A stretch of DNA of 64,000 nt from Zanthoxylum bungeanum (Eukaryota > Streptophyta > Magnoliopsida > Sapindales > Rutaceae), in assembly GCA_019454045.1 (NCBI GenBank), contig SKCR01041578.1, positions 32,180 to 96,179 of the forward strand. The letters are read 5' to 3'. Made by a program: the position numbers and the translations under genes. Shown here in pieces: positions 13,020 to 23,919 of the stretch; position 1 is the first letter of the stretch, and every line of letters begins with the position of its first letter. Under the pieces are notes generated by a model. It saw only the letters and a list, made by a program, of their open reading frames with translations. It did no database searches and was not told the origin of the DNA.

Positions 13020-13860
13020 ATGGCTGGAAAGATCGGAGTTAGAGACATTATCATGGGCGAAAATGTCTTTAATGGCGCGAACTTTCCTGATTGGGATATG
13101 AACCTCAGGATTGTCCTGGGGCTGAGAGGATGCTCTATACGATAGAGAGACCTCTCGGGCCTAAGCCCGGAAATGAGCAGCCGCTTGAGCTTGAGCTTTG
13201 GAAGACTCATAGCGATGACAACTCAACTGCTCAATCCGTCATGCTCGCTGCGATGACCCTCAATTTCGTCGCCAAAACAAGGGATTGGATCCCTATACTA
13301 TGATGGCAAAATTGAAGGACCTTCATCGATCTAACCTTAGATCGCAAAGGTATGAATTGCAAAAAAAGCTCTTTCGCTCTCGAATGTCAGAGGGTACATC
13401 TGTTGAGCACCATGTGTCACAGATGATTGCTGACATTGAACAGCTAGGTCAGCTAGGCATAACCTTTGAGGCTGAGACTTCTATAGATTTGATCTTGCAG
13501 TCTCTTCCTGATAGCTGGAGCGGGTTCATCATGAACTACAATATGATGAACCAAGACCATACTCTTGGAGAGCTGATGGCAATGCTGCGTGAAGCAGAAA
13601 AAGAGCTGTTGAAGGGCAAAAAGCGCGAGGCGCACTTCGCTTCAACATCTCAGTCTCCGAGGGCTTGGCCCAAGGCGACTGGAGGTGTAAAGAAGAAGAA
13701 GAAAAAGAAGGGCAAGGCCAAATCGTCAAAACCTTCTGGGAAGGGTAAGGACAAATCCCAAGATGTATGCCTGCAGTGTGGCAAACGGGGTCACTGGAAG
13801 CGTGACACCGCGTGAGTACAAGGCGCACATGAAGGAAATCAAAGCGGGCAAGGCACCGGC
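13020..13860 (+). pseudogene. gag of copia element B (frameshifted)
   Basis: Structural Gag protein that would form the virus-like particle and bind RNA. The start ATG at 13020 gives MAGKIGVRDIIMGENVF, then NFPDWDMNLRIVLG, and runs into a stop at about 13142. The frame resumes as IERPLGPKPGNE and WKTHSDDNSTAQSVMLAAM (about 13135-13260). It continues again from 13285 with a UBN2-type core ending in LGELMAMLREAEKELLKGKK, a long lysine run (KKKKKKKGKAKSS), and an intact zinc knuckle CLQCGKRGHWKRD (CX2CX4HX4 with the last Cys replaced by Thr after a shift). At least two frameshifts break it, and another follows the knuckle. Compared with A and C this is the best preserved gag of the family here. 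Confidence 0.88.
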
Positions 13861-13899
13861 TTCAGTATGTTTGTTATAGAAATAAACATGTCTACTTCT

Positions 13900-15075
13900 A
13901 GTTTTAAAAATTGGATTTTTGATTCTGGTTGTGGTACTCATATATGTACTGATGTGCAGGATCTGCGGATTAGCAGGAGACTGGCCTCAGAGAGAGATTG
14001 ACCTCCGCGTTGGAAATGGGACTCGAGTCGCCGTTTTGGCCGTTGGGACTTATATTTTGGAACTGCCCTCGGGGCATGTACTTAATCTTTCAGACTGTTA
14101 TTATGTACCTAGTTTGACTAGGAATATTTATCTGTATCTTTATTGGCCCAATGTGGCTATACTTTTGTTTTAGAAACACTGGGTGTTTTATGTATAAAAT
14201 GATATGGAGATATGCAGTGCTGATGTGAATAATGGTCTTTATATTTTGAATATAAATCAATCTCAAACATATAATGTAACAAACAAAAGGCTTAAACTAA
14301 GTAACAAAGATGAAACTTATATGTGGCATTGTCGTCTGGGACACATTAACAAGACTCGCATATCCACACTTTCGAAGAGTGGGTACTTGGACGGATTTGA
14401 TCCAAATTCATATGACGTCTGCGAATCTTGTTTATTAGGCAAAATGCCTAAAACACCTTTTAGCGGTAAAGGTGTACGTGCCACCGAACTGTTAGCCCTC
14501 GTTCATAGTGACGTATGTGGGCCCATGTCTAGCCAGGCTAGAGGTGGATATGAATACTTCGTAACCTTTACGGATGATGCATCGCGCGTTATGGTTATGT
14601 GTATCTTATGAGACACAAGTCGAAAACTTTGAGAAATTCAAAGAGTTTCGACACGAAGTATAAAAAACAGACCGGCAAAAGTATTAAAACATTACGGTCG
14701 GACCGTGGTGGAGAATACTTAAGCAATGAGTTTCTTGATTACTTGAAAGAGTATGGTATTCTTTCACAGTGGACTCCTCCCGGAACACCTCAATTAAACG
14801 GTGTGTCCGAACGGAGAAACCGAACTTTGTTGGACATGGTAAGGTCGATGATGAGTCGCACAGAGCTACCTATTTCCTTCTGGGGATATGCATTGAACAG
14901 TGCAATACTTATTTTGAATAAGGTTCCGTCAAAGTCTGTTCAACAGACTCCGTATGAAATATGGACAGGAAAGAAACCGGGTTTTTCATTCCTGAAGATT
15001 TGGGGTTGCTGGGCATACGTAAACGTTTGGAAGGTACCAAACTTGAACCCAAATCGGATAAATGCCTATTTGTAG
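13900..15075 (+). pseudogene. pol of copia element B: protease and integrase (frameshifted)
   Basis: The protease begins with WIFDSGCGTHICTDV (about 13911-13955, active-site DSG), then VGNGTRVAVLAVG and LSDCYYVPSLTRNI near 14010-14130. After two shifts the GAG-pre-integrase zinc finger reads MWHCRLGHINKTRIS, then CESCLLGK (H-H-C-C, 14320-14445). The integrase core has LVHSDVCGPMSS (first Asp, about 14500), TLRSDRGGEYLS (second Asp, about 14695) and NGVSERRNRT (Glu, about 14800), so the D,D,E triad is visible. Frameshifts near 13980, 14140, 14590, 14640 and 15000 mean the chain is not continuous. Integrase would insert the cDNA copy into host DNA. Confidence 0.9.
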
Positions 15076-16367
15076 GATATCCTAGGGAAACCAAAGGATA
15101 TTACTTCTATCACCCACAAGAGAACAAAGTATTTGTTGCTCTACATGCGGTTTTCCTTGAGAAGGAATTCCTAAATGCAGTGGTAAGTGGGAGGAAAGTA
15201 GAACTCGATGAAAATCGGAGTGATACTGTTCCTGGCACAGAATCCTTAACGGAACATGAACAGTTCATCAGGGATGAGACTGTACCACAATCTTCGAATA
15301 CACAAGAACCGCGTAGGTCGGAGAGAGTCAGAAAACAACCTGAGAGGTATGGGTTTCTGATCTCACCTCATGTGGATATTAATCTTATTGAGGAAGACGA
15401 ACCGGCTACGTATGAGGAAGCGATACAAGGTATCGACTCCGGTTTATGGCAAGATGCCATGAAGTCCGAAATGGATTCCATGTACACCAACCAAGTTTGG
15501 ACACTGGTTGATGCACCAGAAGGCGTAAAGCCTATTGGTTGCAAATGGGTCTTCAAGAAGAAGACCGACATGGATGGAAACATACAAACGTACAAAGCTA
15601 GGCTTGTAGCGAAAGGGTATCGTCAACGACATGGTGTCGATTACGACAAAACTTTTTCACCTGTTGCCATGATTAAATCCATTCGGATTGTGCTTGCTAT
15701 TGCTGCATATTTCGATTACGAGATATGGCAGATGGACGTCAAAACCGCTTTCCTTAACGGAAACCTTTTGGAGGATGTTTATATGCAACAGCCTGACGGT
15801 TTTGTCATACCAAAACATGGGAACAAGGTTTGCAAGTTAAATCGATCCATTTATGGATTGAAGCAAGCATCGCGTTCTTGGAACCAACGTTTTGATGAGA
15901 TCATAAAAGAATATGATTTCGTTCAAAACGAGGATGATCCTTGTGTATATAAGAAGGTTAGTGGGAGCGCACTGACATTCATTGTCCTTTATTTCGATGA
16001 TGTATTACTTATTGGCAATGACATTCCCATGCTACAATCGGTGAAAGCTTGGCTTTCATTAAAATTCTCCATGAAGGATCTGGGAGAAGCAGCCTTTATT
16101 CTGGGAATAAAGATCTACCGGGATAGATCTAGAAAGCTGCTTGGACTCTCCCAGAGCACGTACATTGACAAAGTGTTGAAGAGATTCAACATGGAACAGT
16201 CTAAGAGGGGACTGTTGCCAGTGTCACATGGCGTCACTCTATCTAAGGACATGTGTCCTAAAACTCAAGATGAGAGAGACAACATGAGTCGGATCCCGTT
16301 CGCCTCGGCAGTCGGATCGATCATGTATGCCATGATATGTACGCGACCTGATGTCTCTATGCTTTGA
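14961..16367 (+). CDS. Reverse transcriptase reading frame of copia element B (468 codons)
   Basis: A long open frame in an otherwise broken pol. The 5' end overlaps integrase C-terminal sequence in a different frame, so residues 1-20 are not real. Real pol sequence begins around residue 25 (LEGTKLEPKSDKCLFVGYPR). The RVT_2-type reverse transcriptase runs from about residue 150 (EDEPATYEEAIQ) with QVWTLVDAPEG, IGCKWVFKKK, YKARLVAKGYRQ, WQMDVKTAFLNGNL (catalytic Asp), SIYGLKQASRSWNQRF and YFDDVLLIGND (catalytic pair of Asp). It then runs through the thumb to RIPFASAVGSIMYAM. It stops at 16365-16367 by a frameshift just before the RNase H linker. The protein would copy element RNA into DNA, but with gag, integrase and RNase H disrupted it is a relic. 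The start codon used here is only the first in-frame ATG. Confidence 0.7.
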   Translation: MDRKETGFFIPEDLGLLGIRKRLEGTKLEPKSDKCLFVGYPRETKGYYFYHPQENKVFVALHAVFLEKEFLNAVVSGRKVELDENRSDTVPGTESLTEHEQFIRDETVPQSSNTQEPRRSERVRKQPERYGFLISPHVDINLIEEDEPATYEEAIQGIDSGLWQDAMKSEMDSMYTNQVWTLVDAPEGVKPIGCKWVFKKKTDMDGNIQTYKARLVAKGYRQRHGVDYDKTFSPVAMIKSIRIVLAIAAYFDYEIWQMDVKTAFLNGNLLEDVYMQQPDGFVIPKHGNKVCKLNRSIYGLKQASRSWNQRFDEIIKEYDFVQNEDDPCVYKKVSGSALTFIVLYFDDVLLIGNDIPMLQSVKAWLSLKFSMKDLGEAAFILGIKIYRDRSRKLLGLSQSTYIDKVLKRFNMEQSKRGLLPVSHGVTLSKDMCPKTQDERDNMSRIPFASAVGSIMYAMICTRPDVSML

Positions 16368-16635
16368 GCATCTGTAGTCGCTATCAGGCCGATCCAGGTG
16401 ATGGTCACTGGATGGCGGTTAAGAATATCCTTAAGTATCTTAGACGAACTAAGGATGCTTTCTTAATCTATGGAGATGGAGAACTTGAGGTAACTGGGTT
16501 ATACCGATGCAAGTTTCCAAACCGATAAAGACGACTGTAAGTCGCAATCTGGGTACATATTTTTTTTGAACAACAGAGCAGTAAGCTGGAAATCTTCCAA
16601 GCAAGAGACTGTTGCCGATTCAACAACAGAAAGCG
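16368..16635 (+). pseudogene. RNase H of copia element B, first part
   Basis: After the frameshift the polyprotein continues as CSRYQADPGDGHW, then VKNILKYLRRTKDAFLIYGD, VTGYTDASFQTDKDD (first catalytic Asp in TDASF) and WKSSKQETVADSTTE. It is cut at 16635 by the solo LTR and resumes at 18661. The bases AAGCG at 16631-16635 are repeated at 18661-18665. Confidence 0.88.
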
Positions 16636-18660
16636 TGTTGGACATTATGACCCATAGCGTCACTATTGGTACAAATCATGGTGTGTTGTACACATTAACT
16701 ATGTGACAAAGGAGATTGCTCTCTTATCATTGTGATTAGATCACAAGATGTAAAATGATAGAGAGGATCCTGTGATTTGTTCCTGGATTGAGAAGATATG
16801 AGACAGTATCAATCCACGAAGGATAAATCATTAAATATCCATAGTCAGAGTATTATCGAGATTGGACATCGATAATGCGTAAAAGACTAGTATTACACTG
16901 TGCGCGTTGTGAGGGCATAACGGCATAGTTCTCATATATTTGGTAGGATACTCATGCAAGTGTAATAGGAGGTTGTGTTTACCGATGGTACGGGGAAATA
17001 GCTTCGCTCTGGATAGACCCCTCGGAATTCCATTGGTAGTATGACTATGTGTCTATGGAAGTCCGAAATCAGGGTAGGTGTATTTGGTCTTAACTTGAGA
17101 CTTGCATCGCTAATACTTGCGACAATCAATATACTTTGGTTTTGGTCGTCCAGGGCTTTAACAGATTCTGTGTACGCCTCTGCTGGGTATATTGAGAATC
17201 GTAGTGTGTTGGGTGTGATGTCAAGACGGAAGTATCACTTTAGTCATAGTGGAGATGATGTCACGTAGGATACGGTACTAGTACTAGTACTCTTATGTAG
17301 CAGTCATCGGGATAAAATGACAAGGTCATGTTTATCCGATTATAGAGACTAGTTACCAGACATCCAACATGTGCTTCGTACGGGGCAGACACAATTCCAG
17401 CCCCAGGCCTAGCACGTGACATTCGATACTGGATCGAATACACAATACACGTATACTACGTCTGAATAGATCGATTATTCATGAGCATGTTTCTGGAGAA
17501 TTGGGTAGGCATGGCGCTTTGCTATAAGCCAACCTTGTCTTGTAAATCGGTACAAACGTAGTACTAGGTACTTACATGTTCGGATAGTCCGACGACCGAA
17601 TTTACTGCCAACATATGGGGATCTCATGGGTCGCTTCCCGAAGATTCACCGATGACGTATGACTCGCACTTTATTAATCTAGGATTAATTAGAGAGAGAG
17701 AAAATTAATATGGGATTAATTACGAGAGATTTTATCTGGATAAAATATCCATTAAAGAGAGATAACGATTAATTGGAATTAATCGATAAAATAATATATT
17801 CGATATATTATATGAAATTAGATTTCGACGCGGAATTGAAATTAGATTTTAATTCGGGCGAACGAGTAAATTTAGAATTAATTGTTAGTGACGTGAATAG
17901 TGATTTCGCTAGGCATAATCATTAATTACGTCGCAACGGAAAATTCGTTAATTTGAAATTAGCGAACCCGAGCCCGAGAGTGTTGCGAGCGCATTCGAAT
18001 TTTGAATTCGAGTACGGCACGTAAGTCAATTCAAGCGTCAAATCGCTAGTCACACAGCGTCAAATCATTAGTCACTTGAGTGATGTGACAACATGTCACT
18101 TGATGATTGATGATGTAAATAATGATGTGGTGGTTGGCTAGCCATTATTGTTTGACTTTTTTAAAGCAAATAAATTGGCAAATAAATTTATTTATAAGTA
18201 TTGAAGTAGTGTATTAGATACAAATTCTTCTCACCAACCACTCGATCTCTTTTTTTTTTTCATTTTGGAGCCAAAAACTTCTTCTTCTTCTCTCGGTAAA
18301 ACAGCCCTTCTTCCTTCTGTTTTCTGGTTTGACCGAAACTAATAGGAGAAACAAGTGATTTTGTGGCAAAAATCAAGGTGCTAGCACAAATAGAGTTATC
18401 CTAAGGTGATAGGGAAGTAATTTCGTGATCTTGGAATCCATTTTGTAAGCTTGGAGCTCGAAGATTTCTTGGAGGACAAAGCCGAATTTGGAGGCCATTT
18501 TTCAGCCACTGCCGAGTGCTTCCATGGAGGGCAGAATGATTTTTTTTCTTCACCGCATCGTCTCAATCGCTCGATGTAAGTATTCCGCAACTTCGTTGAT
18601 TGTATTCACATGTATTTTCAATGCTTGATATGATATTGGGATGATTAGACAATTTCAACA
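16636..18660 (+). repeat. Solo LTR of the same copia family inside RNase H of element B
   Basis: 2025 bp starting TGTTGGACATTATGACCC and ending TTTCAACA. It is flanked by perfect 5-bp target duplications AAGCG (16631-16635 and 18661-18665). There is no primer site after it and no polypurine tract before it; instead RNase H coding sequence abuts both ends. This is the footprint left when the two LTRs of an inserted element recombine. It is more diverged from B's LTRs than those are from each other. Confidence 0.95.
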
Positions 18661-19007
18661 AAGCGGAGTATATTGCTGCAGTTGAAGCAGCAAAAGAGGC
18701 AGTTTGGATCCGTAAATTCCTAATTGGATTAGGAGTAGTTCTGTTAGCAGCTGAGCCCGTTCCATTGTATTGTGACAATAACGGGGCTGTAGCACAGGCT
18801 AAGGAACCGCGGTCTCATCAACGATCCAAGCATGTTCTTCGACGTTTCCGTCTGATTCGTGAGATCATACATCGTGGCGATGCGAAGATCGAGAAGGTCG
18901 CATCAGAGGACAACATTGCAGATCCGTTGACGAAAGCTATTCCTCAGCAAAAGTTTGAGCGACATGTACATAGTTCAGGTGTTAGATGCTTGAGTGACTG
19001 GCTATAG
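18661..19007 (+). pseudogene. RNase H of copia element B, second part, ending at the pol stop
   Basis: Continues as AEYIAAVEAAKEAVWIRK, then VPLYCDNNGAVAQAKEP (catalytic Asp in YCDN), HQRSKHVLRRFRLIREI, EDNIADPLTKAIPQQKFERH and ends CLSDWL with a TAG stop at 19005-19007. Apart from the solo LTR and a one-base shift at the join, this part is well preserved. Confidence 0.9.
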
Positions 19008-19008
19008 G

Positions 19009-19021
19009 CCAAGTGGGAGAT
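19009..19021 (+). other. Polypurine tract of copia element B
   Basis: AAGTGGGAGAT immediately before the 3' LTR. It would prime plus-strand DNA synthesis. The same tract precedes the 3' LTR of element C (complement at 25886-25897). Confidence 0.85.
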
Positions 19022-20942
19022 TTTTGGACAATTATGACCCATAGCATCACTATTTGTAAAAGACATTGTGGTTTTTGTACAAATTAACTATGTGACAATG
19101 GAAATTGCATTTTATCATTTTTGTAATTAAATTACTTATATATATAAATGATAAAAGTCCTTATGATTAGTTCCGGATTATAAGATATGAGACAATATCA
19201 ATCCACAAAGGTTTAATCATTAAATATCCCTAGTCGTAGTATTATCGAGACTGGACATCGATAATGCAGAATAGACTAGTATTGCACTTGTGCGTGTTAT
19301 GGAAGCGTAACGGCATAGTTCTCATATATTTAAGTATTGGATACTAATGCAAGTATTATAAGAGGTTGTGTTTACCGATGGTACGGAAACAGCTTCGCTC
19401 TGGATAGACCCCGCGGAATCCCATTGGTAGTATGACTATGTGTCTATGGGAATCCGCTTCAGGGTAGGTGTATTTGGTCTTAATCTGAGATTTGCATCGC
19501 TAGTACTTGCGACAATCAATACGCTTTGGTTTTGGTCCTACGGGACTTTAATAGGTTCTGTGTACGCCTCTTCTGGGTTTATTGAGAATCGTAGTGTATT
19601 GGGTATGATGTCAATACGGAAGTATCACTTCAGTCATATGGAGATGATGATCACGCATAGATACATAACCAATTCTCTATTATGTTGCAACTATCGGGAT
19701 AATATGACAAGGTCATGATTATCCGATTATAGAGACCAGTTGCTTGTGATCCGATATATGCTTCGTACGGGGCAGACAATATTCCAACCCCAGGCCTTGC
19801 ATGTGACATCAGATACTGGATCGCAATACGCAATACTACGTAACTATGTCTGACATAGATTATATATTCCTTTAAGAATATTTCTGGAGAATTGGGTAGG
19901 CACGGTGCTTTGCTAGAAGCCAACCATGTCTCATAAATCGGTAGGAAAGTGGTACCGGGTACGCACGTGTTCGGATAGTCCGACGACCGAATTTACTGCC
20001 AACATATAAAGGGATCTCATGGGTCGCTTCCCGAAGATTAACCGATGAAGTATGATTTGAACATAATTAATCTAGGATTAATTACGGAGAAATTTTATCT
20101 GGGATTAAATACTATTAGAAGAGAGAGAACGATTAATTCGGAATTAATCGATAAATTAATATATTCGATATATTAAATGAAGTTAGATTTCATAACGGAA
20201 TTAAAATTGGATTTTAATTCGGGTGAACGAATTAATTTAGAATTAATTTGCAGCGACTTTAATGGTAATTTTCTAGGCATAATTATTTAATTAAATTTGA
20301 TTTAATTAAGTCGCAACGGAAAATTCGTTAATTCGGAATTAACGAACCCGAGCCCGGGATGTGTTTGCGGGCCCACTCCGATTTTGAATCAAGTGGGCCC
20401 ACATCAAGTCACATCAATTGTCACTTCAGTGATGGAAGTCATGTCAACTTTTTGGTGATAGACATCTAGTTACTTTAGGTGATGGGAGTAGTTGGGAGTA
20501 ATAAATGCTATTTTCCCTCCAAATTTTGGTTAAGCTTTTTGGAAAAACAAATACCAAAGATTTGAGAAAAACTTTTGTAATTGTTTTTTAGAAAAACAAA
20601 ACACAAAATATCAAAAGCTCTCTCATCTCCCTTTTATCTCTCTTGACTGAAACACACTAACGAGAACAAGGAAATTTGTTACAAATTTTTAAAGTGCTAG
20701 CACACATTAAGAATCATATTAAGGTGTTAGGGAAACTCTCCCATTGAGCTTGGAATCTTAAATCACTCAAAGCTTGGAGCTCAATTTCATCAAAGAAAGC
20801 TTGGACACTTTCAAGGAAGGAAAGGTTTTGTTCTACACATCCTCTCTACCGATCAAAGTGAGTATATTTCCGCTATACTTCTTTTAAGTATTCACATTAT
20901 TTCATGCTTTAAATATTCTTGGGATGATCTTAGAGACCAACA
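19022..20942 (+). repeat. 3' LTR of copia element B (1921 bp)
   Basis: Starts TTTTGGACAATTATGACCC (the terminal TG is mutated to TT) and ends GAGACCAACA. Target duplication ATAAC follows at 20943-20947. It matches the 5' LTR at 8899-10812. Confidence 0.95.
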
Positions 20943-21643
20943 ATAACATTCCTATAAAATAATCGGTGAAAGCGTGGCTTTCATTAAAATTCTCCATGGA
21001 ATACCTAGGAGAAGCAGGCTTTATTCTAGGAATAAAAATCTACTGGGATAGATCTAGAAAGCTGCTGACAACCCTCCCAGAGCTAGTACGTTTTTGAAAT
21101 GTATGTGACCTGCTGTCTCATATGCTTTGAGCACATGTAGACGCTATAAGGCCAATCCAGGTGATGGTCACTGGATTGAAGTAAAGAACATCCTTGAGTA
21201 TCTTAGACGAACTAAGGATGCGTTCTTAATTTATGGAGAAGGAAAAATTGAGGTAACTGGGTTCATCGTTGCAAGTTTCCAAACCGACAAAGATGACTTT
21301 AAGTCGCAATAAGGGTACATATTTAGTTTGGATAACGGAACAGTGAGCTGGAAATCTTCCAAGCAAGATACTGGTGCCGAATAAATAACAAAAGCGGAAC
21401 ATTGCTGCAGCTAAGGCAGCAATAGAAGCATTTTGGATCTATATAATCCTAATTGGATTAGGAGTAGTTCTATCAGCAGTTGAGTAAGGCTACAGCACAG
21501 GCTAAGGAACCACAGTCTCATCAATGATCCAAGTATGTACTTCGACTAATTCATCTGATTCGGTCGATCATACATCATGGCGATGTGATGATCGAATAAA
21601 TTGCATCAGATAATAACCTTGAAAATCCGCTGACGAATGCATA
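20943..21643 (+). pseudogene. pol remnant of copia element A, second part (RT end and RNase H)
   Basis: Resumes A's reverse transcriptase directly after the target duplication, aligned with B from its ACATTCCCATGCTACAATCG position (16020) onwards. Recognisable pieces are the FILGIKIY-like block near 21020, VKNILEYLRRTKDAFLIYGE near 21180-21240, and an ADNNL(A)-like stretch near 21610. Stops and deletions are frequent, including loss of about 200 bp near 21090. It ends near 21643, where an unrelated LTR begins. Confidence 0.85.
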
Positions 21644-22022
21644 TGTGGACCCATGATCATGCACCCCTAAGACTGGTATCCTTATTTTGTTCTTGTTTTA
21701 ATAAAAAGAATTGTTTTTCTTTTCATACTTAGGGTTTGAAGTTGTTTAGTTGTAATCAAATTACATAAAACAACTCATAACCATAAAATACTCCCTAATA
21801 GGTGTGAACCACCCCCTTTTTTCATTTAATTAATTAAATATTTAATATCAAATTTTAGGTATTTATTTTGGAATCAAAATCCAAAATTATTTAATCAATG
21901 ATTAAATAAATTAGTAAAATTAATTTAAACTCTTTAAATTTAAATATTCGATTATCTCATAACTGAGTGCATTGAACATTATATTAAAACATTTAATATG
22001 GTTATGTATATGAGATCATAAT
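21644..22022 (-). repeat. LTR of family L4 (copy 1), distal part, split by the hAT transposon
   Basis: AT-rich sequence beginning TGTGGACCCATG, which would be the complement of an LTR end in CCACA. It ends in ATCATAAT (22015-22022), the target duplication of the hAT, whose second copy is at 44684-44691 next to the rest of L4 copy 1. No coding sequence. The left edge is placed by the TG..CA rule only; the flanking 5-mer does not match that beyond 45754, so a deletion probably created this junction. Confidence 0.55.
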
Positions 22023-22261
22023 CATTGTTCTAAAAGCGCTAGGCGCTAGTCGGACGGCGACCCAGCACCTAGCGCCTAGGGCGGGGCCTAGGCAATTAGT
22101 CGGCAAATAGTTAAAACCTAATATTTTCCAACATCATAAATAATCCAAATCATATAAATTCAATCAAAATGTAATAAAATATAAAATCCAACTCAATTAA
22201 CCATATGAAACATCATTTAACTCAGTTCATGTTCATCATCCTTTAACAAAGTTAAATATAA

Positions 22262-23347
22262 CTAAATATTTAATTCTTCTTCATCTACTTCAAACTCATA
22301 ATCCTTTGGTTCTTCATCAGAATCAAAATATTCTTCATCAAGTTCTCTATATTCAGCATTTCTAGCTCTTTTTCGAGGTTGTAACATTTCATTTGTCCCA
22401 GATGCTTCTCCAACCATCCTCTAAGTAAGCCCCGAACCGGGCTCTACTTCTTCATCATCACCAGATTCACCACCATCAATAATCCATCTTTGTGCATTAG
22501 TAGCATCTTTTGCAAGTAATACATCCAATTTCATTTCCTTCTCCCTTTTGTGCTTGTTCTTCAACTTGGCATTAAAGGAAACAAAGACAAGATTGTTTAA
22601 TTGATTCACACCTAGTCTATTCATTTTCTTCATGTGAATCTACATAAATAATTTAAATAAATCAATTAATATTAATAATTACAAAATAAAATAATCAAAT
22701 ATTTAACTAATGTTAAATATTTACCCCCTCAAAAGTGCTCCAATTTCGTTCACACCCGGATGGACTAATGGTTAAAGAAAGTATCATTTTTACCATTTTT
22801 AACTAGTTAGGTGTATGATGTCCATATGTACGCCACCATAAAACTACAAATTAACACAAATAGTTTGAATGAAATATAATAAATCTTATATAATTTGCAA
22901 AATAATTCAAATGATAATTCAAATCTTATATATCAATAGATACCCGACATGCTTTGGTCGCCACTTTTCTACCAAAAGCTTCATATTTTGTCTTATACGA
23001 AGAAAAACTCCTCATTTATCACCTTACTTTGCATGTCGATGTCATTGGGAAAGAAAGCCTCCACAACCGTAAATACCCCTCATCATTACACTCACATGTT
23101 ATTCAATGTTTGTATCCTTATAGTGGTAGTAAGGATTCAATAGATAAGCGACACAATGCAATGGAATATCAAGCCGCCCTTCAATTTTGCTATCAATAAA
23201 ATCCAAGATTGGCCGATAATTACTCTCAATATTGTTCAATGCCTCATGTATCTCTTCTTTTGTATTTTTAGCTCTCCATATACAAAATCCATGGATGGCT
23301 TTCTATCTCCATCAACTAATCGAAGCACCCTCACCAAAGGTGCAAAC
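22262..23347 (-). pseudogene. hAT transposase, C-terminal part (dimerisation region and acidic tail)
   Basis: From 23347 downwards the minus strand reads FAPLVRVLRLVDGDRKPSMD, KNTKEEIHEALNNIESNYRP, IPLHCVAYLLNPYYHY, and later the dimerisation signature SGCERNWSTFE near 22770-22735. After an intron (22640-22724 by its GT and AG edges) the last exon, 22639-22262, starts IHMKKMNRLGVNQLNNLVFV. It ends in an acidic tail rich in Glu and Asp with a stop at 22262-22264. One in-frame TAG (near 22422) and several stops further upstream (for example near 23100) show decay. In hAT elements this region pairs transposase subunits. The frame is continuous with the DUF659 part across the nested L2 LTR. Confidence 0.88.
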
Positions 23348-23919
23348 TGTTAGGGTTGGTGCTTGAAGTGCCAATCCAGATCGTATTTATGTCGGCTTCA
23401 TGAATACGAGCAATATTGTTTTCCATAATACTACTTATTTATGGTAGCACCTTTTGTCTTTTATTATATATATTCGATCTAATTCATTAGATTGAAACTA
23501 AATTGTGTTTAGTGATATATATATTAGACAAAGACCCGATAATATATAATATAGTGAACAATTACAACGTAGCTTGTAATTGACATTGGGAAGCGTCATT
23601 ACTAGAAATATATTATAAAATTAAGTTCCTGAACAAGATTTACTGACACGGGTCGGTTAGTAAAATTCACTGAGACCAGTAAATGTCATATATCGGACTT
23701 GGTTTGATGGTTTATCCCAATGAACCATGAGTCTCAGGAGACTCGTATAGACGTGTAGGTGTTTATTTGATAAAAACTGAACGACTCACCGAAGATTACC
23801 TAATAGAAGGTACACCAACGTCAATAGGAATCTTCTTGGGTTGATTAGCATAGTGATTCTTTGACTTGAGATACCATTGTGGATATATGAGTTATCCTCC
23901 ACACTTAGATGGCAGTCAC

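Larger units (their letters stand above)
8899..20942 (+). mobile_element. Copia element B (Ty1/copia, Angela/Tork-like), both LTRs present, inserted in element A
   Basis: Parts: 5' LTR 8899-10812, primer site 10814-10825, leader, gag from 13020, pol to 19007, polypurine tract, 3' LTR 19022-20942. The 5-bp target duplication ATAAC flanks it (8894-8898 and 20943-20947). A solo LTR of the same family (16636-18660) interrupts the RNase H domain. Without it the internal part is about 6.2 kb. Over the first 210 bp the two LTRs differ at roughly eight places by hand count, half of them indels, so the insertion is moderately old. Gag and pol carry several frameshifts, so it is no longer autonomous. 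Confidence 0.95.
2587..21643 (+). mobile_element. Copia element A (Ty1/copia, Angela/Tork-like), decayed, 3' end lost, split by element B
   Basis: Parts in order: 5' LTR 2587-3869, primer-binding site 3871-3882, long untranslated leader to about 6170, gag remnant, then pol remnant to 8898. Element B (8899-20942) interrupts the RT just after the catalytic block, and A resumes at 20943. The repeat ATAAC at 8894-8898 and 20943-20947 is B's target duplication, which proves that the two parts were once continuous. A breaks off near 21643 inside the end of RNase H, where intact B reads DPLTKAIPQQ. No 3' LTR is present, so its end was deleted. A and B share the whole layout, so they belong to one family. 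The LTR start TGTTGGACA, methionine-tRNA type PBS, long leader and pol sequence fit a Tork/Angela-type copia; the lineage is tentative. Confidence 0.88.
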
